A stretch of DNA of 64,000 nt. Origin: Phycisphaeraceae bacterium. GTDB lineage: Bacteria > Planctomycetota > Phycisphaerae > Phycisphaerales > UBA1924. Positions 50,401-58,541 of this stretch are shown here, one piece after another. The DNA lies in NCBI GenBank assembly GCA_020639215.1, contig JACKHA010000009.1, positions 1-64,000 on the forward strand. The letters are read 5' to 3'. Both the position numbers and the translations under genes were made by a program. Below the pieces are notes generated by a model that saw only the letters and a list, made by a program, of their open reading frames with translations, did not search any database and had not been told where the DNA came from. Every line of letters begins with the position of its first letter. Position 1 is the stretch's first letter.

Positions 50401-51027
50401 GTGCACGCGATGCTCGCGTCGATCGAGTGGCTCGACGATGACGCGGCGAGCGGGTGGGACGCGCTCGAGCCGATGCTGCGCGAGGCGGGGCGGATCGAGC
50501 ACGCGCGCCGGTACGTCGCGGGCGATGCCGAGGCCGTTGTCGACGCGGGGCTGGCGATGCTGCGCGAGGCGATGGGCGGGGCGGGCTCGCGCGTGCGCGA
50601 GTGCCTGACGCGCGGGTGGAGCATGGATGCGAATGGGGATCACGGGTCTCACGGGTCTCACATCCCATCGGGCCCCATGACCCCCGAGGCCCGGCGTGAG
50701 TGGGCGTTCCTGTGCCAGGACGAGCCGGGCGATGATCCGGGCCAGGGCCCACGCCTGCTCTCGGGCGCGATCGACCGCCTTGTGCTCGTGCGTGCCGGGG
50801 GCGTTGCGCCCGGCACGCTTGGGGCGGTCGTGCGGGGCGACGTGATCGACTTCAAGACCGACCGGATCGCCTCGCCGGACGAACTCGCCGAGCGGGTCGC
50901 CCACTACGCGCCCCAGGTGCGGGCCTACCAGCGTGCGGTCGCGCGGATGTTCGCCCTCCCGCCCGAGCGGGTGCGGGGCGTGCTGGCGTTCGTGGCGGCG
51001 GGAGAGGTCGTGGAAGTGACGCAGTGA
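47428..51027 (+). CDS. addA: AddA-like UvrD-family helicase-nuclease
   Basis: 1199 aa. SF1A helicase motifs in order: Walker A ASAGTGKTHT at 21-30, Ia TTFTRKAA, DEAQD at 392-396, III GDPKQSLYAWR, IV SWRSGR, V VMTIHAAKGLEFDAVVLPEL, VI LYVAMTRARRAL. C-terminal nuclease: DLGTIVHAM and VIDFKTDRI at about 1139-1147 with QVRAYQRAV. Two low-complexity inserts rich in His, Ser, Asp and Asn at about 535-576 and 1064-1080 are encoded by CTCACGG-type 9-bp repeats that also occur outside genes; the first lies between motifs IV and V. The stop codon lies in a GTGACG repeat run. Confidence 0.92.
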   Translation: MSDTPIPELEGQPPPRTLVRASAGTGKTHTLTGRMLGALLAPGGMDDPARVLATTFTRKAAGEILNRVLERLLDAAHDGSKRDRLEAQTGVPLPPVAYERAAVELARRMDRLRIMTIDALLFRMARGAGLDLAMAPGWRLADERDERVMRRAALEAALAAGESGGPAGSLTPDAVITLIRLTGKRPLSARVLASLEGLVDSAHPAYLETTRGSVGGDAGAFAGLWTRVGPRGEPLDGDGLAAALSAVRDAPVPDSGSGKNTRPDRRFVDAVARVIACARTQDWEAVATHTLVRAAITGGTFYRKAVDGDLGAALRVLGEHAACHVLGQLRERNGAAGRLLARYESCLWDARRASGAVGFGEITRLLVWSDVLDRLGELWYRLDAGLSTLLIDEAQDTSLLQFRMLEPLLDELLSTEEAGRGVLVVGDPKQSLYAWRQAEAELMDAMGVKWGSLEQRTLSASWRSGRVVLGAVNAVFASLGSCACLTRDDRPGLGDAARAFVEGYDEHRPGERATDAGPRGDELGLVQVWTLPAQGDADTHDSHDSNDSNDTHGSEGTHDAHGSHDSHASNGSHASRTNSADARPKPDMARGVAEAVGRLLTEAGGTRVEVGVLVRTNKPIRALVRALRQAGIDASEEGGAPLSDDPLVSSVLSLLHLADHPGDTLCAYHVAMTPVGRAIGWHGVPSRARIRRRAMRLRRALASRGWAAVLETLVERIAAIDGVPGASVTRLWQMLGLVREFEATAPVRTGPLVEMIAERRVASGGQAQVRVMTIHAAKGLEFDAVVLPELDRTWGGRAGALLARDGPLGGATAASLSVSRDVAGLHPMLGQMVRQRDRREAFEGLCTLYVAMTRARRALVMLVGEYDDAKAKPTSAASAARVVRSGLRAGGGDPPLDAAGAGELVYERRVGEWWVRPGAAGAAARTPEGGPIEIRLGEADRGSLRRARVVPPSSLEGRGPGGAIALGARFAMGAPTGGAPTGPSARDLGTIVHAMLASIEWLDDDAASGWDALEPMLREAGRIEHARRYVAGDAEAVVDAGLAMLREAMGGAGSRVRECLTRGWSMDANGDHGSHGSHIPSGPMTPEARREWAFLCQDEPGDDPGQGPRLLSGAIDRLVLVRAGGVAPGTLGAVVRGDVIDFKTDRIASPDELAERVAHYAPQVRAYQRAVARMFALPPERVRGVLAFVAAGEVVEVTQ

Positions 51028-51149
51028 CGAAGTGACGAAGGTGGAAGATCGCTCACGCTCACGGCTGCAACGGGGCTCACGGGTAGCATGACTGCCATGC
51101 CGGGCATGCCCCGGTCTTTCACTCCGTCACTGCGTCACTCCGTCACTCC
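51014..51149. repeat. GTGACG/CACTCCGT repeat blocks at the ends of two convergent genes
   Basis: 51014-51040 reads gtgacgcagtgacgaagtgacg; 51121-51149 reads actccgtcactgcgtcactccgtcactcc. The blocks are inverted relative to each other and overlap the stop codons of addA (51025-51027) and of the minus-strand glycosylase (51143-51145). Transcripts from either side could fold into a stem. Confidence 0.7.
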
Positions 51150-52138
51150 AACTGGCTCGCCGTGAACGTCGCCCCGACCGTCTCGCGGTCCCAGGTGTCG
51201 GCCCGCCCGCGTTTGGCCTCGTAGAACTTCCACAGCTCGAACCAGTACGAGCGGAACTTGTGCGTGCCGAACGGTTCGAAGTGTGCGCCCACGCGCCGCA
51301 TTACCGCCTTGTCGGTGCCCTCGAAGCCCAGCACGCTGCGCCCGTGGCGGACGCTCTCGGTGTCGAGGGGCAGACGCCCGAACCGCCCGAGCAGCTGCAT
51401 GATGTTGGCCGCGGCGTAGGGGCCGATGCCCGGCAGCGCGACCAGCGCGTCCCACACCTGCTCGTCGCTCGTGCCCGGGTCCTCGAACCAGGCGGGGTCG
51501 ATCTCGGGCGGCCGCTTGCCTCGCGGGGCGAACAGGCGGGCCAGGTCGACGATCCGCTGGTCGCGGTACCCGCAGCGGCAGCGGGCCCGCAGCGTCGCGG
51601 GGCGGGTCCTTGCCAGCTTCGCGGGCGTCGGGAACGCCCCGCTCGCGCCCACCACCTCGCACAGACGCCGGTTCATCGTGATCGTGCTGGGCCACTGCAC
51701 GTTGCAGGATGTCACGGTCTTCACGACGTCCTCGAACATGGTGGGCGAGCGGAACAGTCGTCCGCGCCCGGTGTCGGCCCAGCGGGGGTCCAGCGCGTGG
51801 AACGCCGCGAGCGTCGAGGCGGGCTCGTCGAGGCGGAGCATCCGCGTGACCTGGGCGATGGCCCCGGCGCGCTCGGGGCGGGCCAGCGTGCGGTTCACCG
51901 CGATCCGCAGCGGGTTGCCCGCGACCCGGGGCCACGGCGCGGGGGCCCCGTCGGCGTCGGGGTCGCCCGCCTGCGTGATGCGGAGCGTGGCGGGCCCGCC
52001 GGGCAGGTGCAGGACGCGCGTGAGCACGCGGCGTTTGGGGTCCCAGTGGTTGGGGCGGAGCAGGAAGTAGCCGTAGGAGCACGCGTCGCGGGCCAGCACG
52101 AAGTCGTCGGGCACGGGCGGGGCCAGGCGTGAGGGCAT
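51143..52138 (-). CDS. HhH-GPD DNA glycosylase (AlkA/OGG-like)
   Basis: 331 aa base-excision repair glycosylase. Helix-hairpin-helix LVALPGIGPYAAANIMQLLGRF at about 233-254 and catalytic D259 in LPLDTESVRHG. The N-terminal region (VLARDACSYGYFLLRPNHWDP, LRITQAGDP) matches the AlkA-type beta domain, and TVTSCNVQWPSTITMNRRLCE matches the OGG-type region before the HhH. No Lys is evident at the OGG1 catalytic site, so a monofunctional alkyl-base glycosylase is favoured. Start ATG 52138. Confidence 0.85.
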   Translation of the reverse strand: MPSRLAPPVPDDFVLARDACSYGYFLLRPNHWDPKRRVLTRVLHLPGGPATLRITQAGDPDADGAPAPWPRVAGNPLRIAVNRTLARPERAGAIAQVTRMLRLDEPASTLAAFHALDPRWADTGRGRLFRSPTMFEDVVKTVTSCNVQWPSTITMNRRLCEVVGASGAFPTPAKLARTRPATLRARCRCGYRDQRIVDLARLFAPRGKRPPEIDPAWFEDPGTSDEQVWDALVALPGIGPYAAANIMQLLGRFGRLPLDTESVRHGRSVLGFEGTDKAVMRRVGAHFEPFGTHKFRSYWFELWKFYEAKRGRADTWDRETVGATFTASQLE

Positions 52139-52212
52139 GGGCGAGGGTATGGAAGAGTGACGAAGTGACGGAGAGACGAAGTGACCAAGTGGGGAGCGGC
52201 GAACGTCGCACT

Positions 52213-52260
52213 GTGCCACCGAGACTCGCCGGCTCGGCGGCGTTTCTCGGTGCCGATCAA
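52213..52260 (-). repeat. Palindromic repeat, copy 2 (inverted)
   Basis: Reverse complement of 3239-3286 with about three mismatches, including the gttgatcggca flank outside the hairpin. Lies 147 bp from a direct copy, so the two face each other. Confidence 0.75.
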
Positions 52261-52406
52261 CCCCACGCTGCCGCCACTCGATGCCTCGATGCCTCCTGCC
52301 TCGATGCCTTCCCCATCATCCTCACCACCGCCGACAACGCACCGCACACCACCACCTCCCCGCAGAGCCGCCGACCCACCACAGATCGGACGCCGATCCG
52401 CGGCCG

Positions 52407-52539
52407 CACCGAGAAACGCCGCCGAGCCGGCGTGTCTCGGTGGCACAGGTGCGCCGGTGTGCTTCACGCGTACCCGCGCGACTGGCGCGAGTGCAACCGT
52501 CCGATGTGTGGCATGGCTGCAGCTCCGGGCAGCCATGCC
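52407..52539 (+). repeat. Palindromic repeat, copy 3 with second hairpin
   Basis: Hairpin 52407-52442 matches 3248-3283. After 67 bp comes an 11-bp perfect inverted repeat (ggcatggctgc / gcagccatgcc) parallel to the second hairpin of copy 1, whose arms also begin ggcatg and end catgcc. Confidence 0.7.
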
Positions 52540-52663
52540 GAACGTGCAATCGGCCGCGTCGAACCATCGCGCCGGCGCACAGCAGCAAGCACGCGATGCC
52601 GTGTCGCCGCGCGGGTTGATGGCGCGCGACCACGCCCCGGGTCGCAACGGTCGTGGCAGGTGG

Positions 52664-52972
52664 TCATGTGTCTGGCGTGGTCAGTTGGCTCAGCAGGGCG
52701 CGGGAAGCACGCACGACTTCCGGCCATCGCTCGTAGCCAAGGTCCCGGAGATCGCAGCGAAACCGCGCGAGTGCATCAAGCTCCTCGGTCGCGAACTCGG
52801 CGCGAAACGGCGCGTAGTGCAGCAACTCGGGAGTGTAGTAGTCCACGATCTGCGACCAGCTCTCGATGCGTCCATCGACGAACGGATACGCCTCCTGGAA
52901 CGCCGCCAGCGCGTCGGCGTCGGCGAGCGGTCGCAGGTCGCGGACAAGTTGTGCGCGGAACGTGGTCTGCAT
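52664..52972 (-). CDS. Small hypothetical protein
   Basis: 102 aa from ATG 52972, acidic and helical: LVRDLRPLADADALAAFQEA, YPFVDGRIESWSQIVDYYTPELLHYAPF, FRCDLRDLGYERWPEVV. The sequence is too ordered to be shadow and the bias fits. I do not recognise it. It lies 82 bp downstream of the sulfatase, same strand. Confidence 0.6.
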   Translation of the reverse strand: MQTTFRAQLVRDLRPLADADALAAFQEAYPFVDGRIESWSQIVDYYTPELLHYAPFRAEFATEELDALARFRCDLRDLGYERWPEVVRASRALLSQLTTPDT

Positions 52973-53054
52973 ATGAACCCTGATTGGGTGAATCGTGTGG
53001 CGCGTGAAGAGCCGAGCCCAGCGCGTCAGCGATGTCGGATCGCCCGTCCTCCCA

Positions 53055-54689
53055 TCAGTCGATCGCCGGGATCGGGAACAGCGCCGAGGCCACGTGCTCG
53101 CGGTCCATGATCGACTCGCACAGCTCCACCAGGTCCGGGCGCAGGGCCGCCAGGTCGCGCGTCTCGAACGGATCGGTCGACAGGTCGTAGATCTCGATGG
53201 TGGGGCGTCGCCCCTCACGCCCGTCCTCACGCCCATCCTCGCGCAGGCGGGGCCTGATCCCCTTGATGTCCCCCACGATCACGCACTGCTGCTGGGCCGC
53301 CTCGGGGTACTCGATGTACACGTACCCCGGGTGGTCCTCCAGCGCGGCCCCGCCCAGCAGCCCCGCCAGCGAGACCCCGTCGATCCGCGCGGGCGGGGCC
53401 GCCCCGCCGATGGCGCACAGCGTCGGCATCAGGTCGTACAGCCCGACCACCTCGTCCCGCGTCGTGCCCGGGGCGATCCGCCCGGGCCACCACGCCACGA
53501 ACGGCACGCGGATGCCGCCCTCGTAGAGGTTCGTCTTGAAGCCCCGCAGCCCGCCCAGCGAATCGAAGAACGCCCGGTCCACCCCGCCGTTGAACGTCGT
53601 GCCGTTGTCGGACGTGACGATGATCAGCGTGTTGTCGCCCAGGCCCGCGGCCTCGACCGCCTCGCGCAGGCGTCCGACCGAATGGTCGATGTACTCGATC
53701 ATGGCCGCGTACGTGGCGCGGGGACGCTCGCAGGGCAGGTAGCCCTGCTGGCCCAGGTACGCCCCGCCCAGCGGGGGCTGGTCCCACTCGCGCGGGTAGC
53801 GGTCGACGAACTCCTGCGGGGCCTGCAACGCCGCGTGCGGGAGGATGGTGGAGAAGTAGAGGAAGAACGGGGCGTGCGGGTCGTTGGACCCGTGAGCCCC
53901 GTTACTCCCGTCCGCGTCGCGCCCACGCTGGGCGTGCCGCTCGATCCACCGCACCGCCTCGTCGAGCATCTCGCCGGGCGCGAAGTCCGGGCCGCGGTAT
54001 TGGTCCCAATCGGCGCTGGTCCAGCCCTCGGGCACCGCGTCGAGGCGCTGGTGGGCGGGGAAGTAGTCGTTGCGAAGGACATCGACGTCGTGGTTCCGCC
54101 ACAGGTGTGTGGGATAGAGGTTGTGGGCCACTCGCTGGCACAGGTACCCGTAGAAGTGGTCGAAGCCCTGGCGGCTGGGGTGCCCCTCCGAGCCGGGCCC
54201 GCCCAGCCCCCACTTGCCGATGCACGCGGTCGAGTACCCCACGCCCCGGAGCACCTCCGCGAGCGTGACCTGGGCATCGGGCAGCGGCCACTGGCCCTCG
54301 GGCTCCTCGGGCCCCCAGCCCCCGACCTCGCGGTTGCCGCGGATGACACCGTGCCCGGTGTGGTAGCCGGTCATGATGGCGCAGCGGGCCGGGGCGCACA
54401 CGGTGCTGGCCGAGTAGAAGCGCGTGAGGCGCAGGCCCTCGTCCGCGAGGCGGTCGATGCTGGGCGTCTGGATCCGCTCCTGCCCGTAGCAGCCCAGCTC
54501 GGCGTAGCCCAGGTCGTCGCAGAAGACCAGGATGATGTTGGGGCGCGTGCCCGCCAGACCGCCGGGGCGATCGACCCGCCCCTGGGCCAGCGCCGGCAGG
54601 GCCAGCAGCGCGAGCGCAAGCATGGCCAGGCGCTCGGGCCAGACGCGGAGGCGGGTGCTGGTGTTCGCGTTGGGCGAGATCCGTGCCAT
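53055..54689 (-). CDS. Secreted sulfatase (FGly type, family S1)
   Basis: 544 aa from ATG 54689. Signal peptide (LAMLALALLALPALAQG), metal-binding DD in VFCDDLGYAELGCYG, and formylglycine motif C98-A-P-A-R102 in STVCAPARCAIMTGYHTG, which requires a maturing enzyme not in the window. Other family elements: GKWGLGG, TSDNGT, LYEGGIRVPFVAWWPGRI, DLMPTL. Hydrolyses sulfate esters, probably of polysaccharides, outside the cytoplasm. A short Asn/Ser/Asp-rich insert at about 260-275 (ADGSNGAHGSNDPHAP) is encoded by CTCACGG-type repeats. Confidence 0.92.
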   Translation of the reverse strand: MARISPNANTSTRLRVWPERLAMLALALLALPALAQGRVDRPGGLAGTRPNIILVFCDDLGYAELGCYGQERIQTPSIDRLADEGLRLTRFYSASTVCAPARCAIMTGYHTGHGVIRGNREVGGWGPEEPEGQWPLPDAQVTLAEVLRGVGYSTACIGKWGLGGPGSEGHPSRQGFDHFYGYLCQRVAHNLYPTHLWRNHDVDVLRNDYFPAHQRLDAVPEGWTSADWDQYRGPDFAPGEMLDEAVRWIERHAQRGRDADGSNGAHGSNDPHAPFFLYFSTILPHAALQAPQEFVDRYPREWDQPPLGGAYLGQQGYLPCERPRATYAAMIEYIDHSVGRLREAVEAAGLGDNTLIIVTSDNGTTFNGGVDRAFFDSLGGLRGFKTNLYEGGIRVPFVAWWPGRIAPGTTRDEVVGLYDLMPTLCAIGGAAPPARIDGVSLAGLLGGAALEDHPGYVYIEYPEAAQQQCVIVGDIKGIRPRLREDGREDGREGRRPTIEIYDLSTDPFETRDLAALRPDLVELCESIMDREHVASALFPIPAID

Positions 54690-54794
54690 GGCGTGTTCCT
54701 TGCACCCGCGTGCGGTCCGGGCGTGGGGGTTGACAGCCCGTGGGGGAACGATATGCTGGGAGCGTTGAACGTTCATTCAAGTCAGGAGCCAGCG

Positions 54795-55451
54795 ATGCCC
54801 CGCACGCCCATGACACCCGTGAGTCCCGTGACTGTCACAACACCCGTGACAACTGTGAGTCCCGTGAGCCATCGCCGGTGGCGCCCCCGGGGCGCGCTCG
54901 TCCTGGCGTCCGTCGCGGCGGGCCTGTCGTTGGGCGGGCTGGCCCCCCACGCGCCATCGTCCCCGGGCACCGACATCGCCGCCGACCGCTTCGCCGCCCA
55001 CGGGCGCGTCGCCCAGGGCGTGACCGTGCAAGCCGTGTGGCCCGTGAGCCCCGACGAGGCGTTCGACCTGCTCACCGACGCGGACGCCCTGCGCGAGGCC
55101 TTCGCCCTCGAGGCCCGCATCGACCTGGCCATCGGCGGGCGGTACGAGTTCCTCTTCGGAACGGGCGTGGCCCCCGAGGGCCAGCAGGGCTCCGAGACCT
55201 GCCAGATCCTGGCCTACATACCGGGCGAGACGCTGGCCTTCTCCTGGAACGCCCCGCCCGCGTTCGAGGAGCGGGCCATGCACACCTGGGTCGTGATCAC
55301 GCTCGCTCCCGGAAACGACACGGGCACCACCGCCCTCCGCCTCCGCCACGTTGGCTTCGGCCAGGGCGGGCGCTGGAGCGAGGTCGAGCACTACTTCCAG
55401 ACCACGTGGGAGCGCCTGCTGGGCGCGATGGGGGAGGATCTACGCCAGTGA
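54795..55451 (+). CDS. SRPBCC (AHSA1-like) protein, exported
   Basis: 218 aa. After a repeat-encoded leader rich in Thr, Pro, Val and Ser (MTPVSPVTVTTPVTTVSPVS) comes a membrane or signal segment (LVLASVAAGLSLGGLAP), then an SRPBCC/AHSA1-type ligand-binding fold at about 75-215 (VWPVSPDEAFDLLTDADALREAF, ETCQILAYIPGETLAFSW, LRLRHVGFGQGGRWSEVEHYFQTTWERLL). Divergent from the sulfatase by 105 bp. Start chosen after ggagccagcg. Its stop lies in a GAGTGACG run. Confidence 0.75.
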   Translation: MPRTPMTPVSPVTVTTPVTTVSPVSHRRWRPRGALVLASVAAGLSLGGLAPHAPSSPGTDIAADRFAAHGRVAQGVTVQAVWPVSPDEAFDLLTDADALREAFALEARIDLAIGGRYEFLFGTGVAPEGQQGSETCQILAYIPGETLAFSWNAPPAFEERAMHTWVVITLAPGNDTGTTALRLRHVGFGQGGRWSEVEHYFQTTWERLLGAMGEDLRQ

Positions 55452-55471
55452 CGGAGTGACCGCGTCACTCC
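55449..55471. repeat. GAGTGACG repeat hairpin at a gene end
   Basis: ggagtgac (55453-55460) pairs with gtcactcc (55464-55471) in a perfect 8-bp stem; the preceding unit supplies the TGA stop of the SRPBCC gene. It may act as a terminator before the GlmU-like gene. Confidence 0.6.
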
Positions 55472-55487
55472 CCGTACACTCCCCCGC

Positions 55488-56699
55488 ATGTCCACGCCCA
55501 CGATCTTCTTCGATGATGAGGCCGCCCCGCTCGCGCCGCTGACCGACACCCGCGCCTCGTTCGACATCCGCACCGGCGGGTTCACGACGCTGGGGCGTCT
55601 CAAGCGTGCCCTGGACCTGAACGTGATCGCCCTGTTCGTGCCGGAGCGCCTGAAAGCGGTCACCAGGCAGCGGTACGCCGTGCCCGTGAACGACATCCCC
55701 GAGGGGGCGCTGGGGGCGGTGCTGCTGATCAACGGGCGGTGCCCGCTGCCGCTGGCCCAGATCACGGAACTGACGCGCGGCCAGCGCCTGGTGGAGAAGT
55801 CCTCGGGGCACACGATCGCCTCGATGGTCGACAGCGCGGGGGCGCGCCGGATCGTGGAGGGCGACAACTCGGGCCTCGACGTCCGCGAGTTCGACGCCAA
55901 CGTGCTGCTGCGGCGGCCGTGGAACGTCCGGACCAGCCGCGACGCGGCGATCAAGGTCGACCTCACGCTGCTGCACACGATCCCCGGGAAAGCGGCAGGG
56001 CCCGGCACGTTCCAGCTCGGCGGGCACCCCGTCATCATCGACCCGTCGGCCAACGTGTACCCGTCGGTCGTGCTCAACGCCGAGGCGGGCGGGATCTACA
56101 TCGGCCCGAACGCCGTCATTCGCCCCGGCGCGATCCTGAGCGGGCCGTGCATCGTGATGGAGAACGCGAGCGTGCTGGAGCACGCCCACATCAAGGGGCA
56201 CACCGCCATCGGCCCGTACTGCAAGGTCGCGGGCGAGGTCTCGGGCGTGGTGTTCCAGGGGCACGCCAACAAGGCCCACGACGGGTTCCTGGGCGATTCG
56301 TGGGTGGGCGAGTGGGCCAACCTCGGGGCCGGCACGACCAACTCGAACCTGCTGAACACGTACTCGCAGGTGATCGCCCAGGCGGTCCCCGGCGGGGCGC
56401 GCGAGCGGACGGGCGAGACGTTCCTGGGGGCGATCATCGGCGACCACGTCAAGACCGCGATCGGCACGCGGATCATGACCGGGGCGGTGCTGCACACGGG
56501 GTGCATGTTCGCCCAGACCGCGGCGGTCGCGGGGACCGTCGGCCCGTTCACGTGGGCGACCGACCGGGGCATGCAGCCGTTCCGGTTCGACAAGTTCATG
56601 GAGATCGCCCGCACGGTGATGGCGCGGCGGCACATCGAGCCGACGGACGCGTACGCGAGCCTGCTGGCGGAGCTGCACACGGAGGCGGTGGGGGCGTAG
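55488..56699 (+). CDS. GlmU-like sugar nucleotidyltransferase with left-handed beta-helix
   Basis: 403 aa. The N-terminal nucleotidyltransferase-like part (IFFDDEAAPLAPLTDTRASFDIRTG, LLINGRCPLP) is followed by a hexapeptide-repeat beta-helix (AGGIYIGPNAVIRPGAILSGPCIVMENASVLEHAHIKGHTAIGPYCKVAG) and HVKTAIGTRIMTGAVL. This matches the alternative GlmU family (UDP-GlcNAc synthesis for peptidoglycan/LPS in Bacteroidetes and relatives). Whether both activities are kept cannot be proved from sequence. Confidence 0.85.
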   Translation: MSTPTIFFDDEAAPLAPLTDTRASFDIRTGGFTTLGRLKRALDLNVIALFVPERLKAVTRQRYAVPVNDIPEGALGAVLLINGRCPLPLAQITELTRGQRLVEKSSGHTIASMVDSAGARRIVEGDNSGLDVREFDANVLLRRPWNVRTSRDAAIKVDLTLLHTIPGKAAGPGTFQLGGHPVIIDPSANVYPSVVLNAEAGGIYIGPNAVIRPGAILSGPCIVMENASVLEHAHIKGHTAIGPYCKVAGEVSGVVFQGHANKAHDGFLGDSWVGEWANLGAGTTNSNLLNTYSQVIAQAVPGGARERTGETFLGAIIGDHVKTAIGTRIMTGAVLHTGCMFAQTAAVAGTVGPFTWATDRGMQPFRFDKFMEIARTVMARRHIEPTDAYASLLAELHTEAVGA

Positions 56700-56760
56700 G
56701 GAGTGACGGAGTGACGGAGTGACGAAGAGAGGAGAGAGGAGAGAGGAGAGCGCGGGGGGC
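56700..56760. repeat. GAGTGACG and GAGAGAG repeat run
   Basis: Three gagtgacg units (56700-56724) directly after the GlmU stop, followed by ggagaga units to about 56750. Non-coding. Confidence 0.65.
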
Positions 56761-56812
56761 GAGCCGCGCGGCCCGTCCCCCCCGGCGTGTGGAGCACTGT
56801 TGTCGGCGTGAT

Positions 56813-57451
56813 TCAGCGGCGGCGTCGGACGGCCAGCCCGGCGGCGAGCAGGAAGGCGCCGAGGGCGGAGGGGGCGGGGAGCACGGTGAGCGACGTGCCG
56901 ATGTAGGTGGTGTTGCCTTCGACCCACCCCGGCGACGCCGGCGAGTTGTAGAAGCGGGCATTTGGCGCGATTGCGTACGCCTCGAAACCGAACGCCACTT
57001 CGATTGGTGTTGTGACCGCCGGAGCCGTCCATGTGTACTCGATCAGCGTCATGTGGTTCCACAGAAGTGAGATGGGCAGGGGGGCGGCGGTGAAGTATGA
57101 GGGAACCACGGCGATATCGGTGTCAACGACCGACCCGCCTTGCGGGTCGCCGATTCTCGTATAGGCAGCGGGGAACACCGGGTGAACGTAGGGCGACCGG
57201 AGGTCTGAGATCGCTCCCAGGTCCGCGGTCGCACGCGTATCGCCGCGCAAGCCTGCAAACTGGTTTCCCGGCGTCCACGTCAGCCACACCTCGATGCTCA
57301 CCGGTTCGCCCGGCACCACGGTGTTGGTGTGCCCCTTGTTGTGCGACACGATGACGAGCGCGTCGACCGCGTGGCACGGCACCCCAAGGGCCCCGACGAG
57401 CCCCACGCCCGCACAACAGGCCGATTGCGCGATTGGGAAGGTGGTTCGCAC
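56813..57451 (-). CDS. Secreted PEP-CTERM-like protein (paralogue)
   Basis: 212 aa from GTG 57451. Signal region (AQSACCAGVGLVGALGVPCHA), beta-rich body with WTAPAVTTPIEVAFGFEAY, APNARFYNSPASPGWVEGNTTYIGTS, and the sorting tail PAPSALGAFLLAAGLAVRRRR. It aligns in order with 37434-38051 over the second half, so the two arose by duplication. Exported surface protein of unknown function. Confidence 0.75.
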   Translation of the reverse strand: MRTTFPIAQSACCAGVGLVGALGVPCHAVDALVIVSHNKGHTNTVVPGEPVSIEVWLTWTPGNQFAGLRGDTRATADLGAISDLRSPYVHPVFPAAYTRIGDPQGGSVVDTDIAVVPSYFTAAPLPISLLWNHMTLIEYTWTAPAVTTPIEVAFGFEAYAIAPNARFYNSPASPGWVEGNTTYIGTSLTVLPAPSALGAFLLAAGLAVRRRR

Positions 57452-57657
57452 GGAGGATCCTTTCGCCTTAGAGCCCGAGCAGCGTCTCGTACGCGTCAAC
57501 GCGACCCCATCTGAACTGGACCGCGGCGCGTCGCGAATGGCGTGCGGCACCGAGCACCTCCCGAGCAAGTGTGGCACGGACTTCCGACCCGTGCCAAGAT
57601 TCGCGGCGCGAAGATTCGATTCATTCCTCTGCGCCTCTGCCCCTTCTACCCTCACCC

Positions 57658-58392
57658 ATGGCCACCATCATCGTCTTCCAGCACTCTCCCCATGGCGGGC
57701 CCGGGCGGCTTGGGCTGACCCTGCGCGACCATGGGTTCCGGCTCGATGTCCGGCGCCCCGACCTCCATCGCGAGCGGGGCAAGGGCGTGCCGCCGGATTA
57801 CGACAACGTGCACGGGCTGGTCGTGCTGGGTGGGCCGCAGAACGTGGGTGATCCGGAGCCGTGGCTGAATGAGTCGATGGCGTACATCCGCGGGGCGCAC
57901 GAGCGGTCGCTGCCGATCGTGGGGGTGTGCCTAGGGCACCAGTTGATCGCCGCGGCTCTGGGCGGGCAGGTCGGCCCGATGCCCACGCCCGAGCTGGGGT
58001 TCACCAGGACGAGCGTGACGGTGGCGGGGCAGACCGACACGATCATGGCGGGCGTGCCGTGGGACTTCATGGCGTTCCAGACGCACGGGCAGCAGGTGAC
58101 CGCGCCGCCGGCGGGGGCGACGGTGCTGGCGTCGAGCGAGGCGTGCAAGGTGCAGGCGTTCAGGGTGGGGCTGCGGACGTACGGGTTCCAGTTCCACTTC
58201 GAGTCGGATCGCCCGAACGTGAGCACCCTGCTGAGATCGAGCGAGGCGTGGGCCAGGGAGCAGGGCTTGTCGCTCAAGACGCTGGAGTCGCAGGCGGACG
58301 ACCACTATCAGCGGGCCGCGCTTGTGGCGGATCGGCTGTGCCTGAACATCGCGGCGTACTGCTTCCCGAGCGTGGGGCTGGTCGCGGTGTGA
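57658..58392 (+). CDS. Class I glutamine amidotransferase-like protein
   Basis: 244 aa. GATase1 fold of the GMP-synthase-like kind: nucleophile C91 in VGVCLGHQL, His in GFQFHFES at about 180 with the following Glu, and LVVLGGPQNVGDPE. The hydrophobic start (MATIIVFQHSPHGGPGRLG) matches stand-alone GATase proteins that release ammonia from glutamine or cleave gamma-glutamyl bonds. No synthetase partner domain. ATG 57658 without a strong ribosome binding site. Confidence 0.85.
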   Translation: MATIIVFQHSPHGGPGRLGLTLRDHGFRLDVRRPDLHRERGKGVPPDYDNVHGLVVLGGPQNVGDPEPWLNESMAYIRGAHERSLPIVGVCLGHQLIAAALGGQVGPMPTPELGFTRTSVTVAGQTDTIMAGVPWDFMAFQTHGQQVTAPPAGATVLASSEACKVQAFRVGLRTYGFQFHFESDRPNVSTLLRSSEAWAREQGLSLKTLESQADDHYQRAALVADRLCLNIAAYCFPSVGLVAV

Positions 58393-58497
58393 TCCACGAG
58401 GCATTGGTGAACCACGGAGACACGGAGGGCACCGAGGGAGGCATTGGGGTGAGGATTTGGCGTGGTGTGCTCGGGCGGTGAGGGCGCTTCGAGTTCG

Positions 58498-58528
<31 letters not shown>

Positions 58529-58541
58529 TTACACTCGGGCC

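Larger units (their letters stand above)
52139..52663. other. 525-bp intergenic region packed with palindromic repeats
   Basis: No supported gene. Contents in order: a GTGACG-type run (52153-52190), an inverted copy of the two-hairpin repeat (52213-52260), a direct copy (52407-52446) and its second hairpin (52510-52520 with 52529-52539). Frames across it are composition artefacts. Confidence 0.7.
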
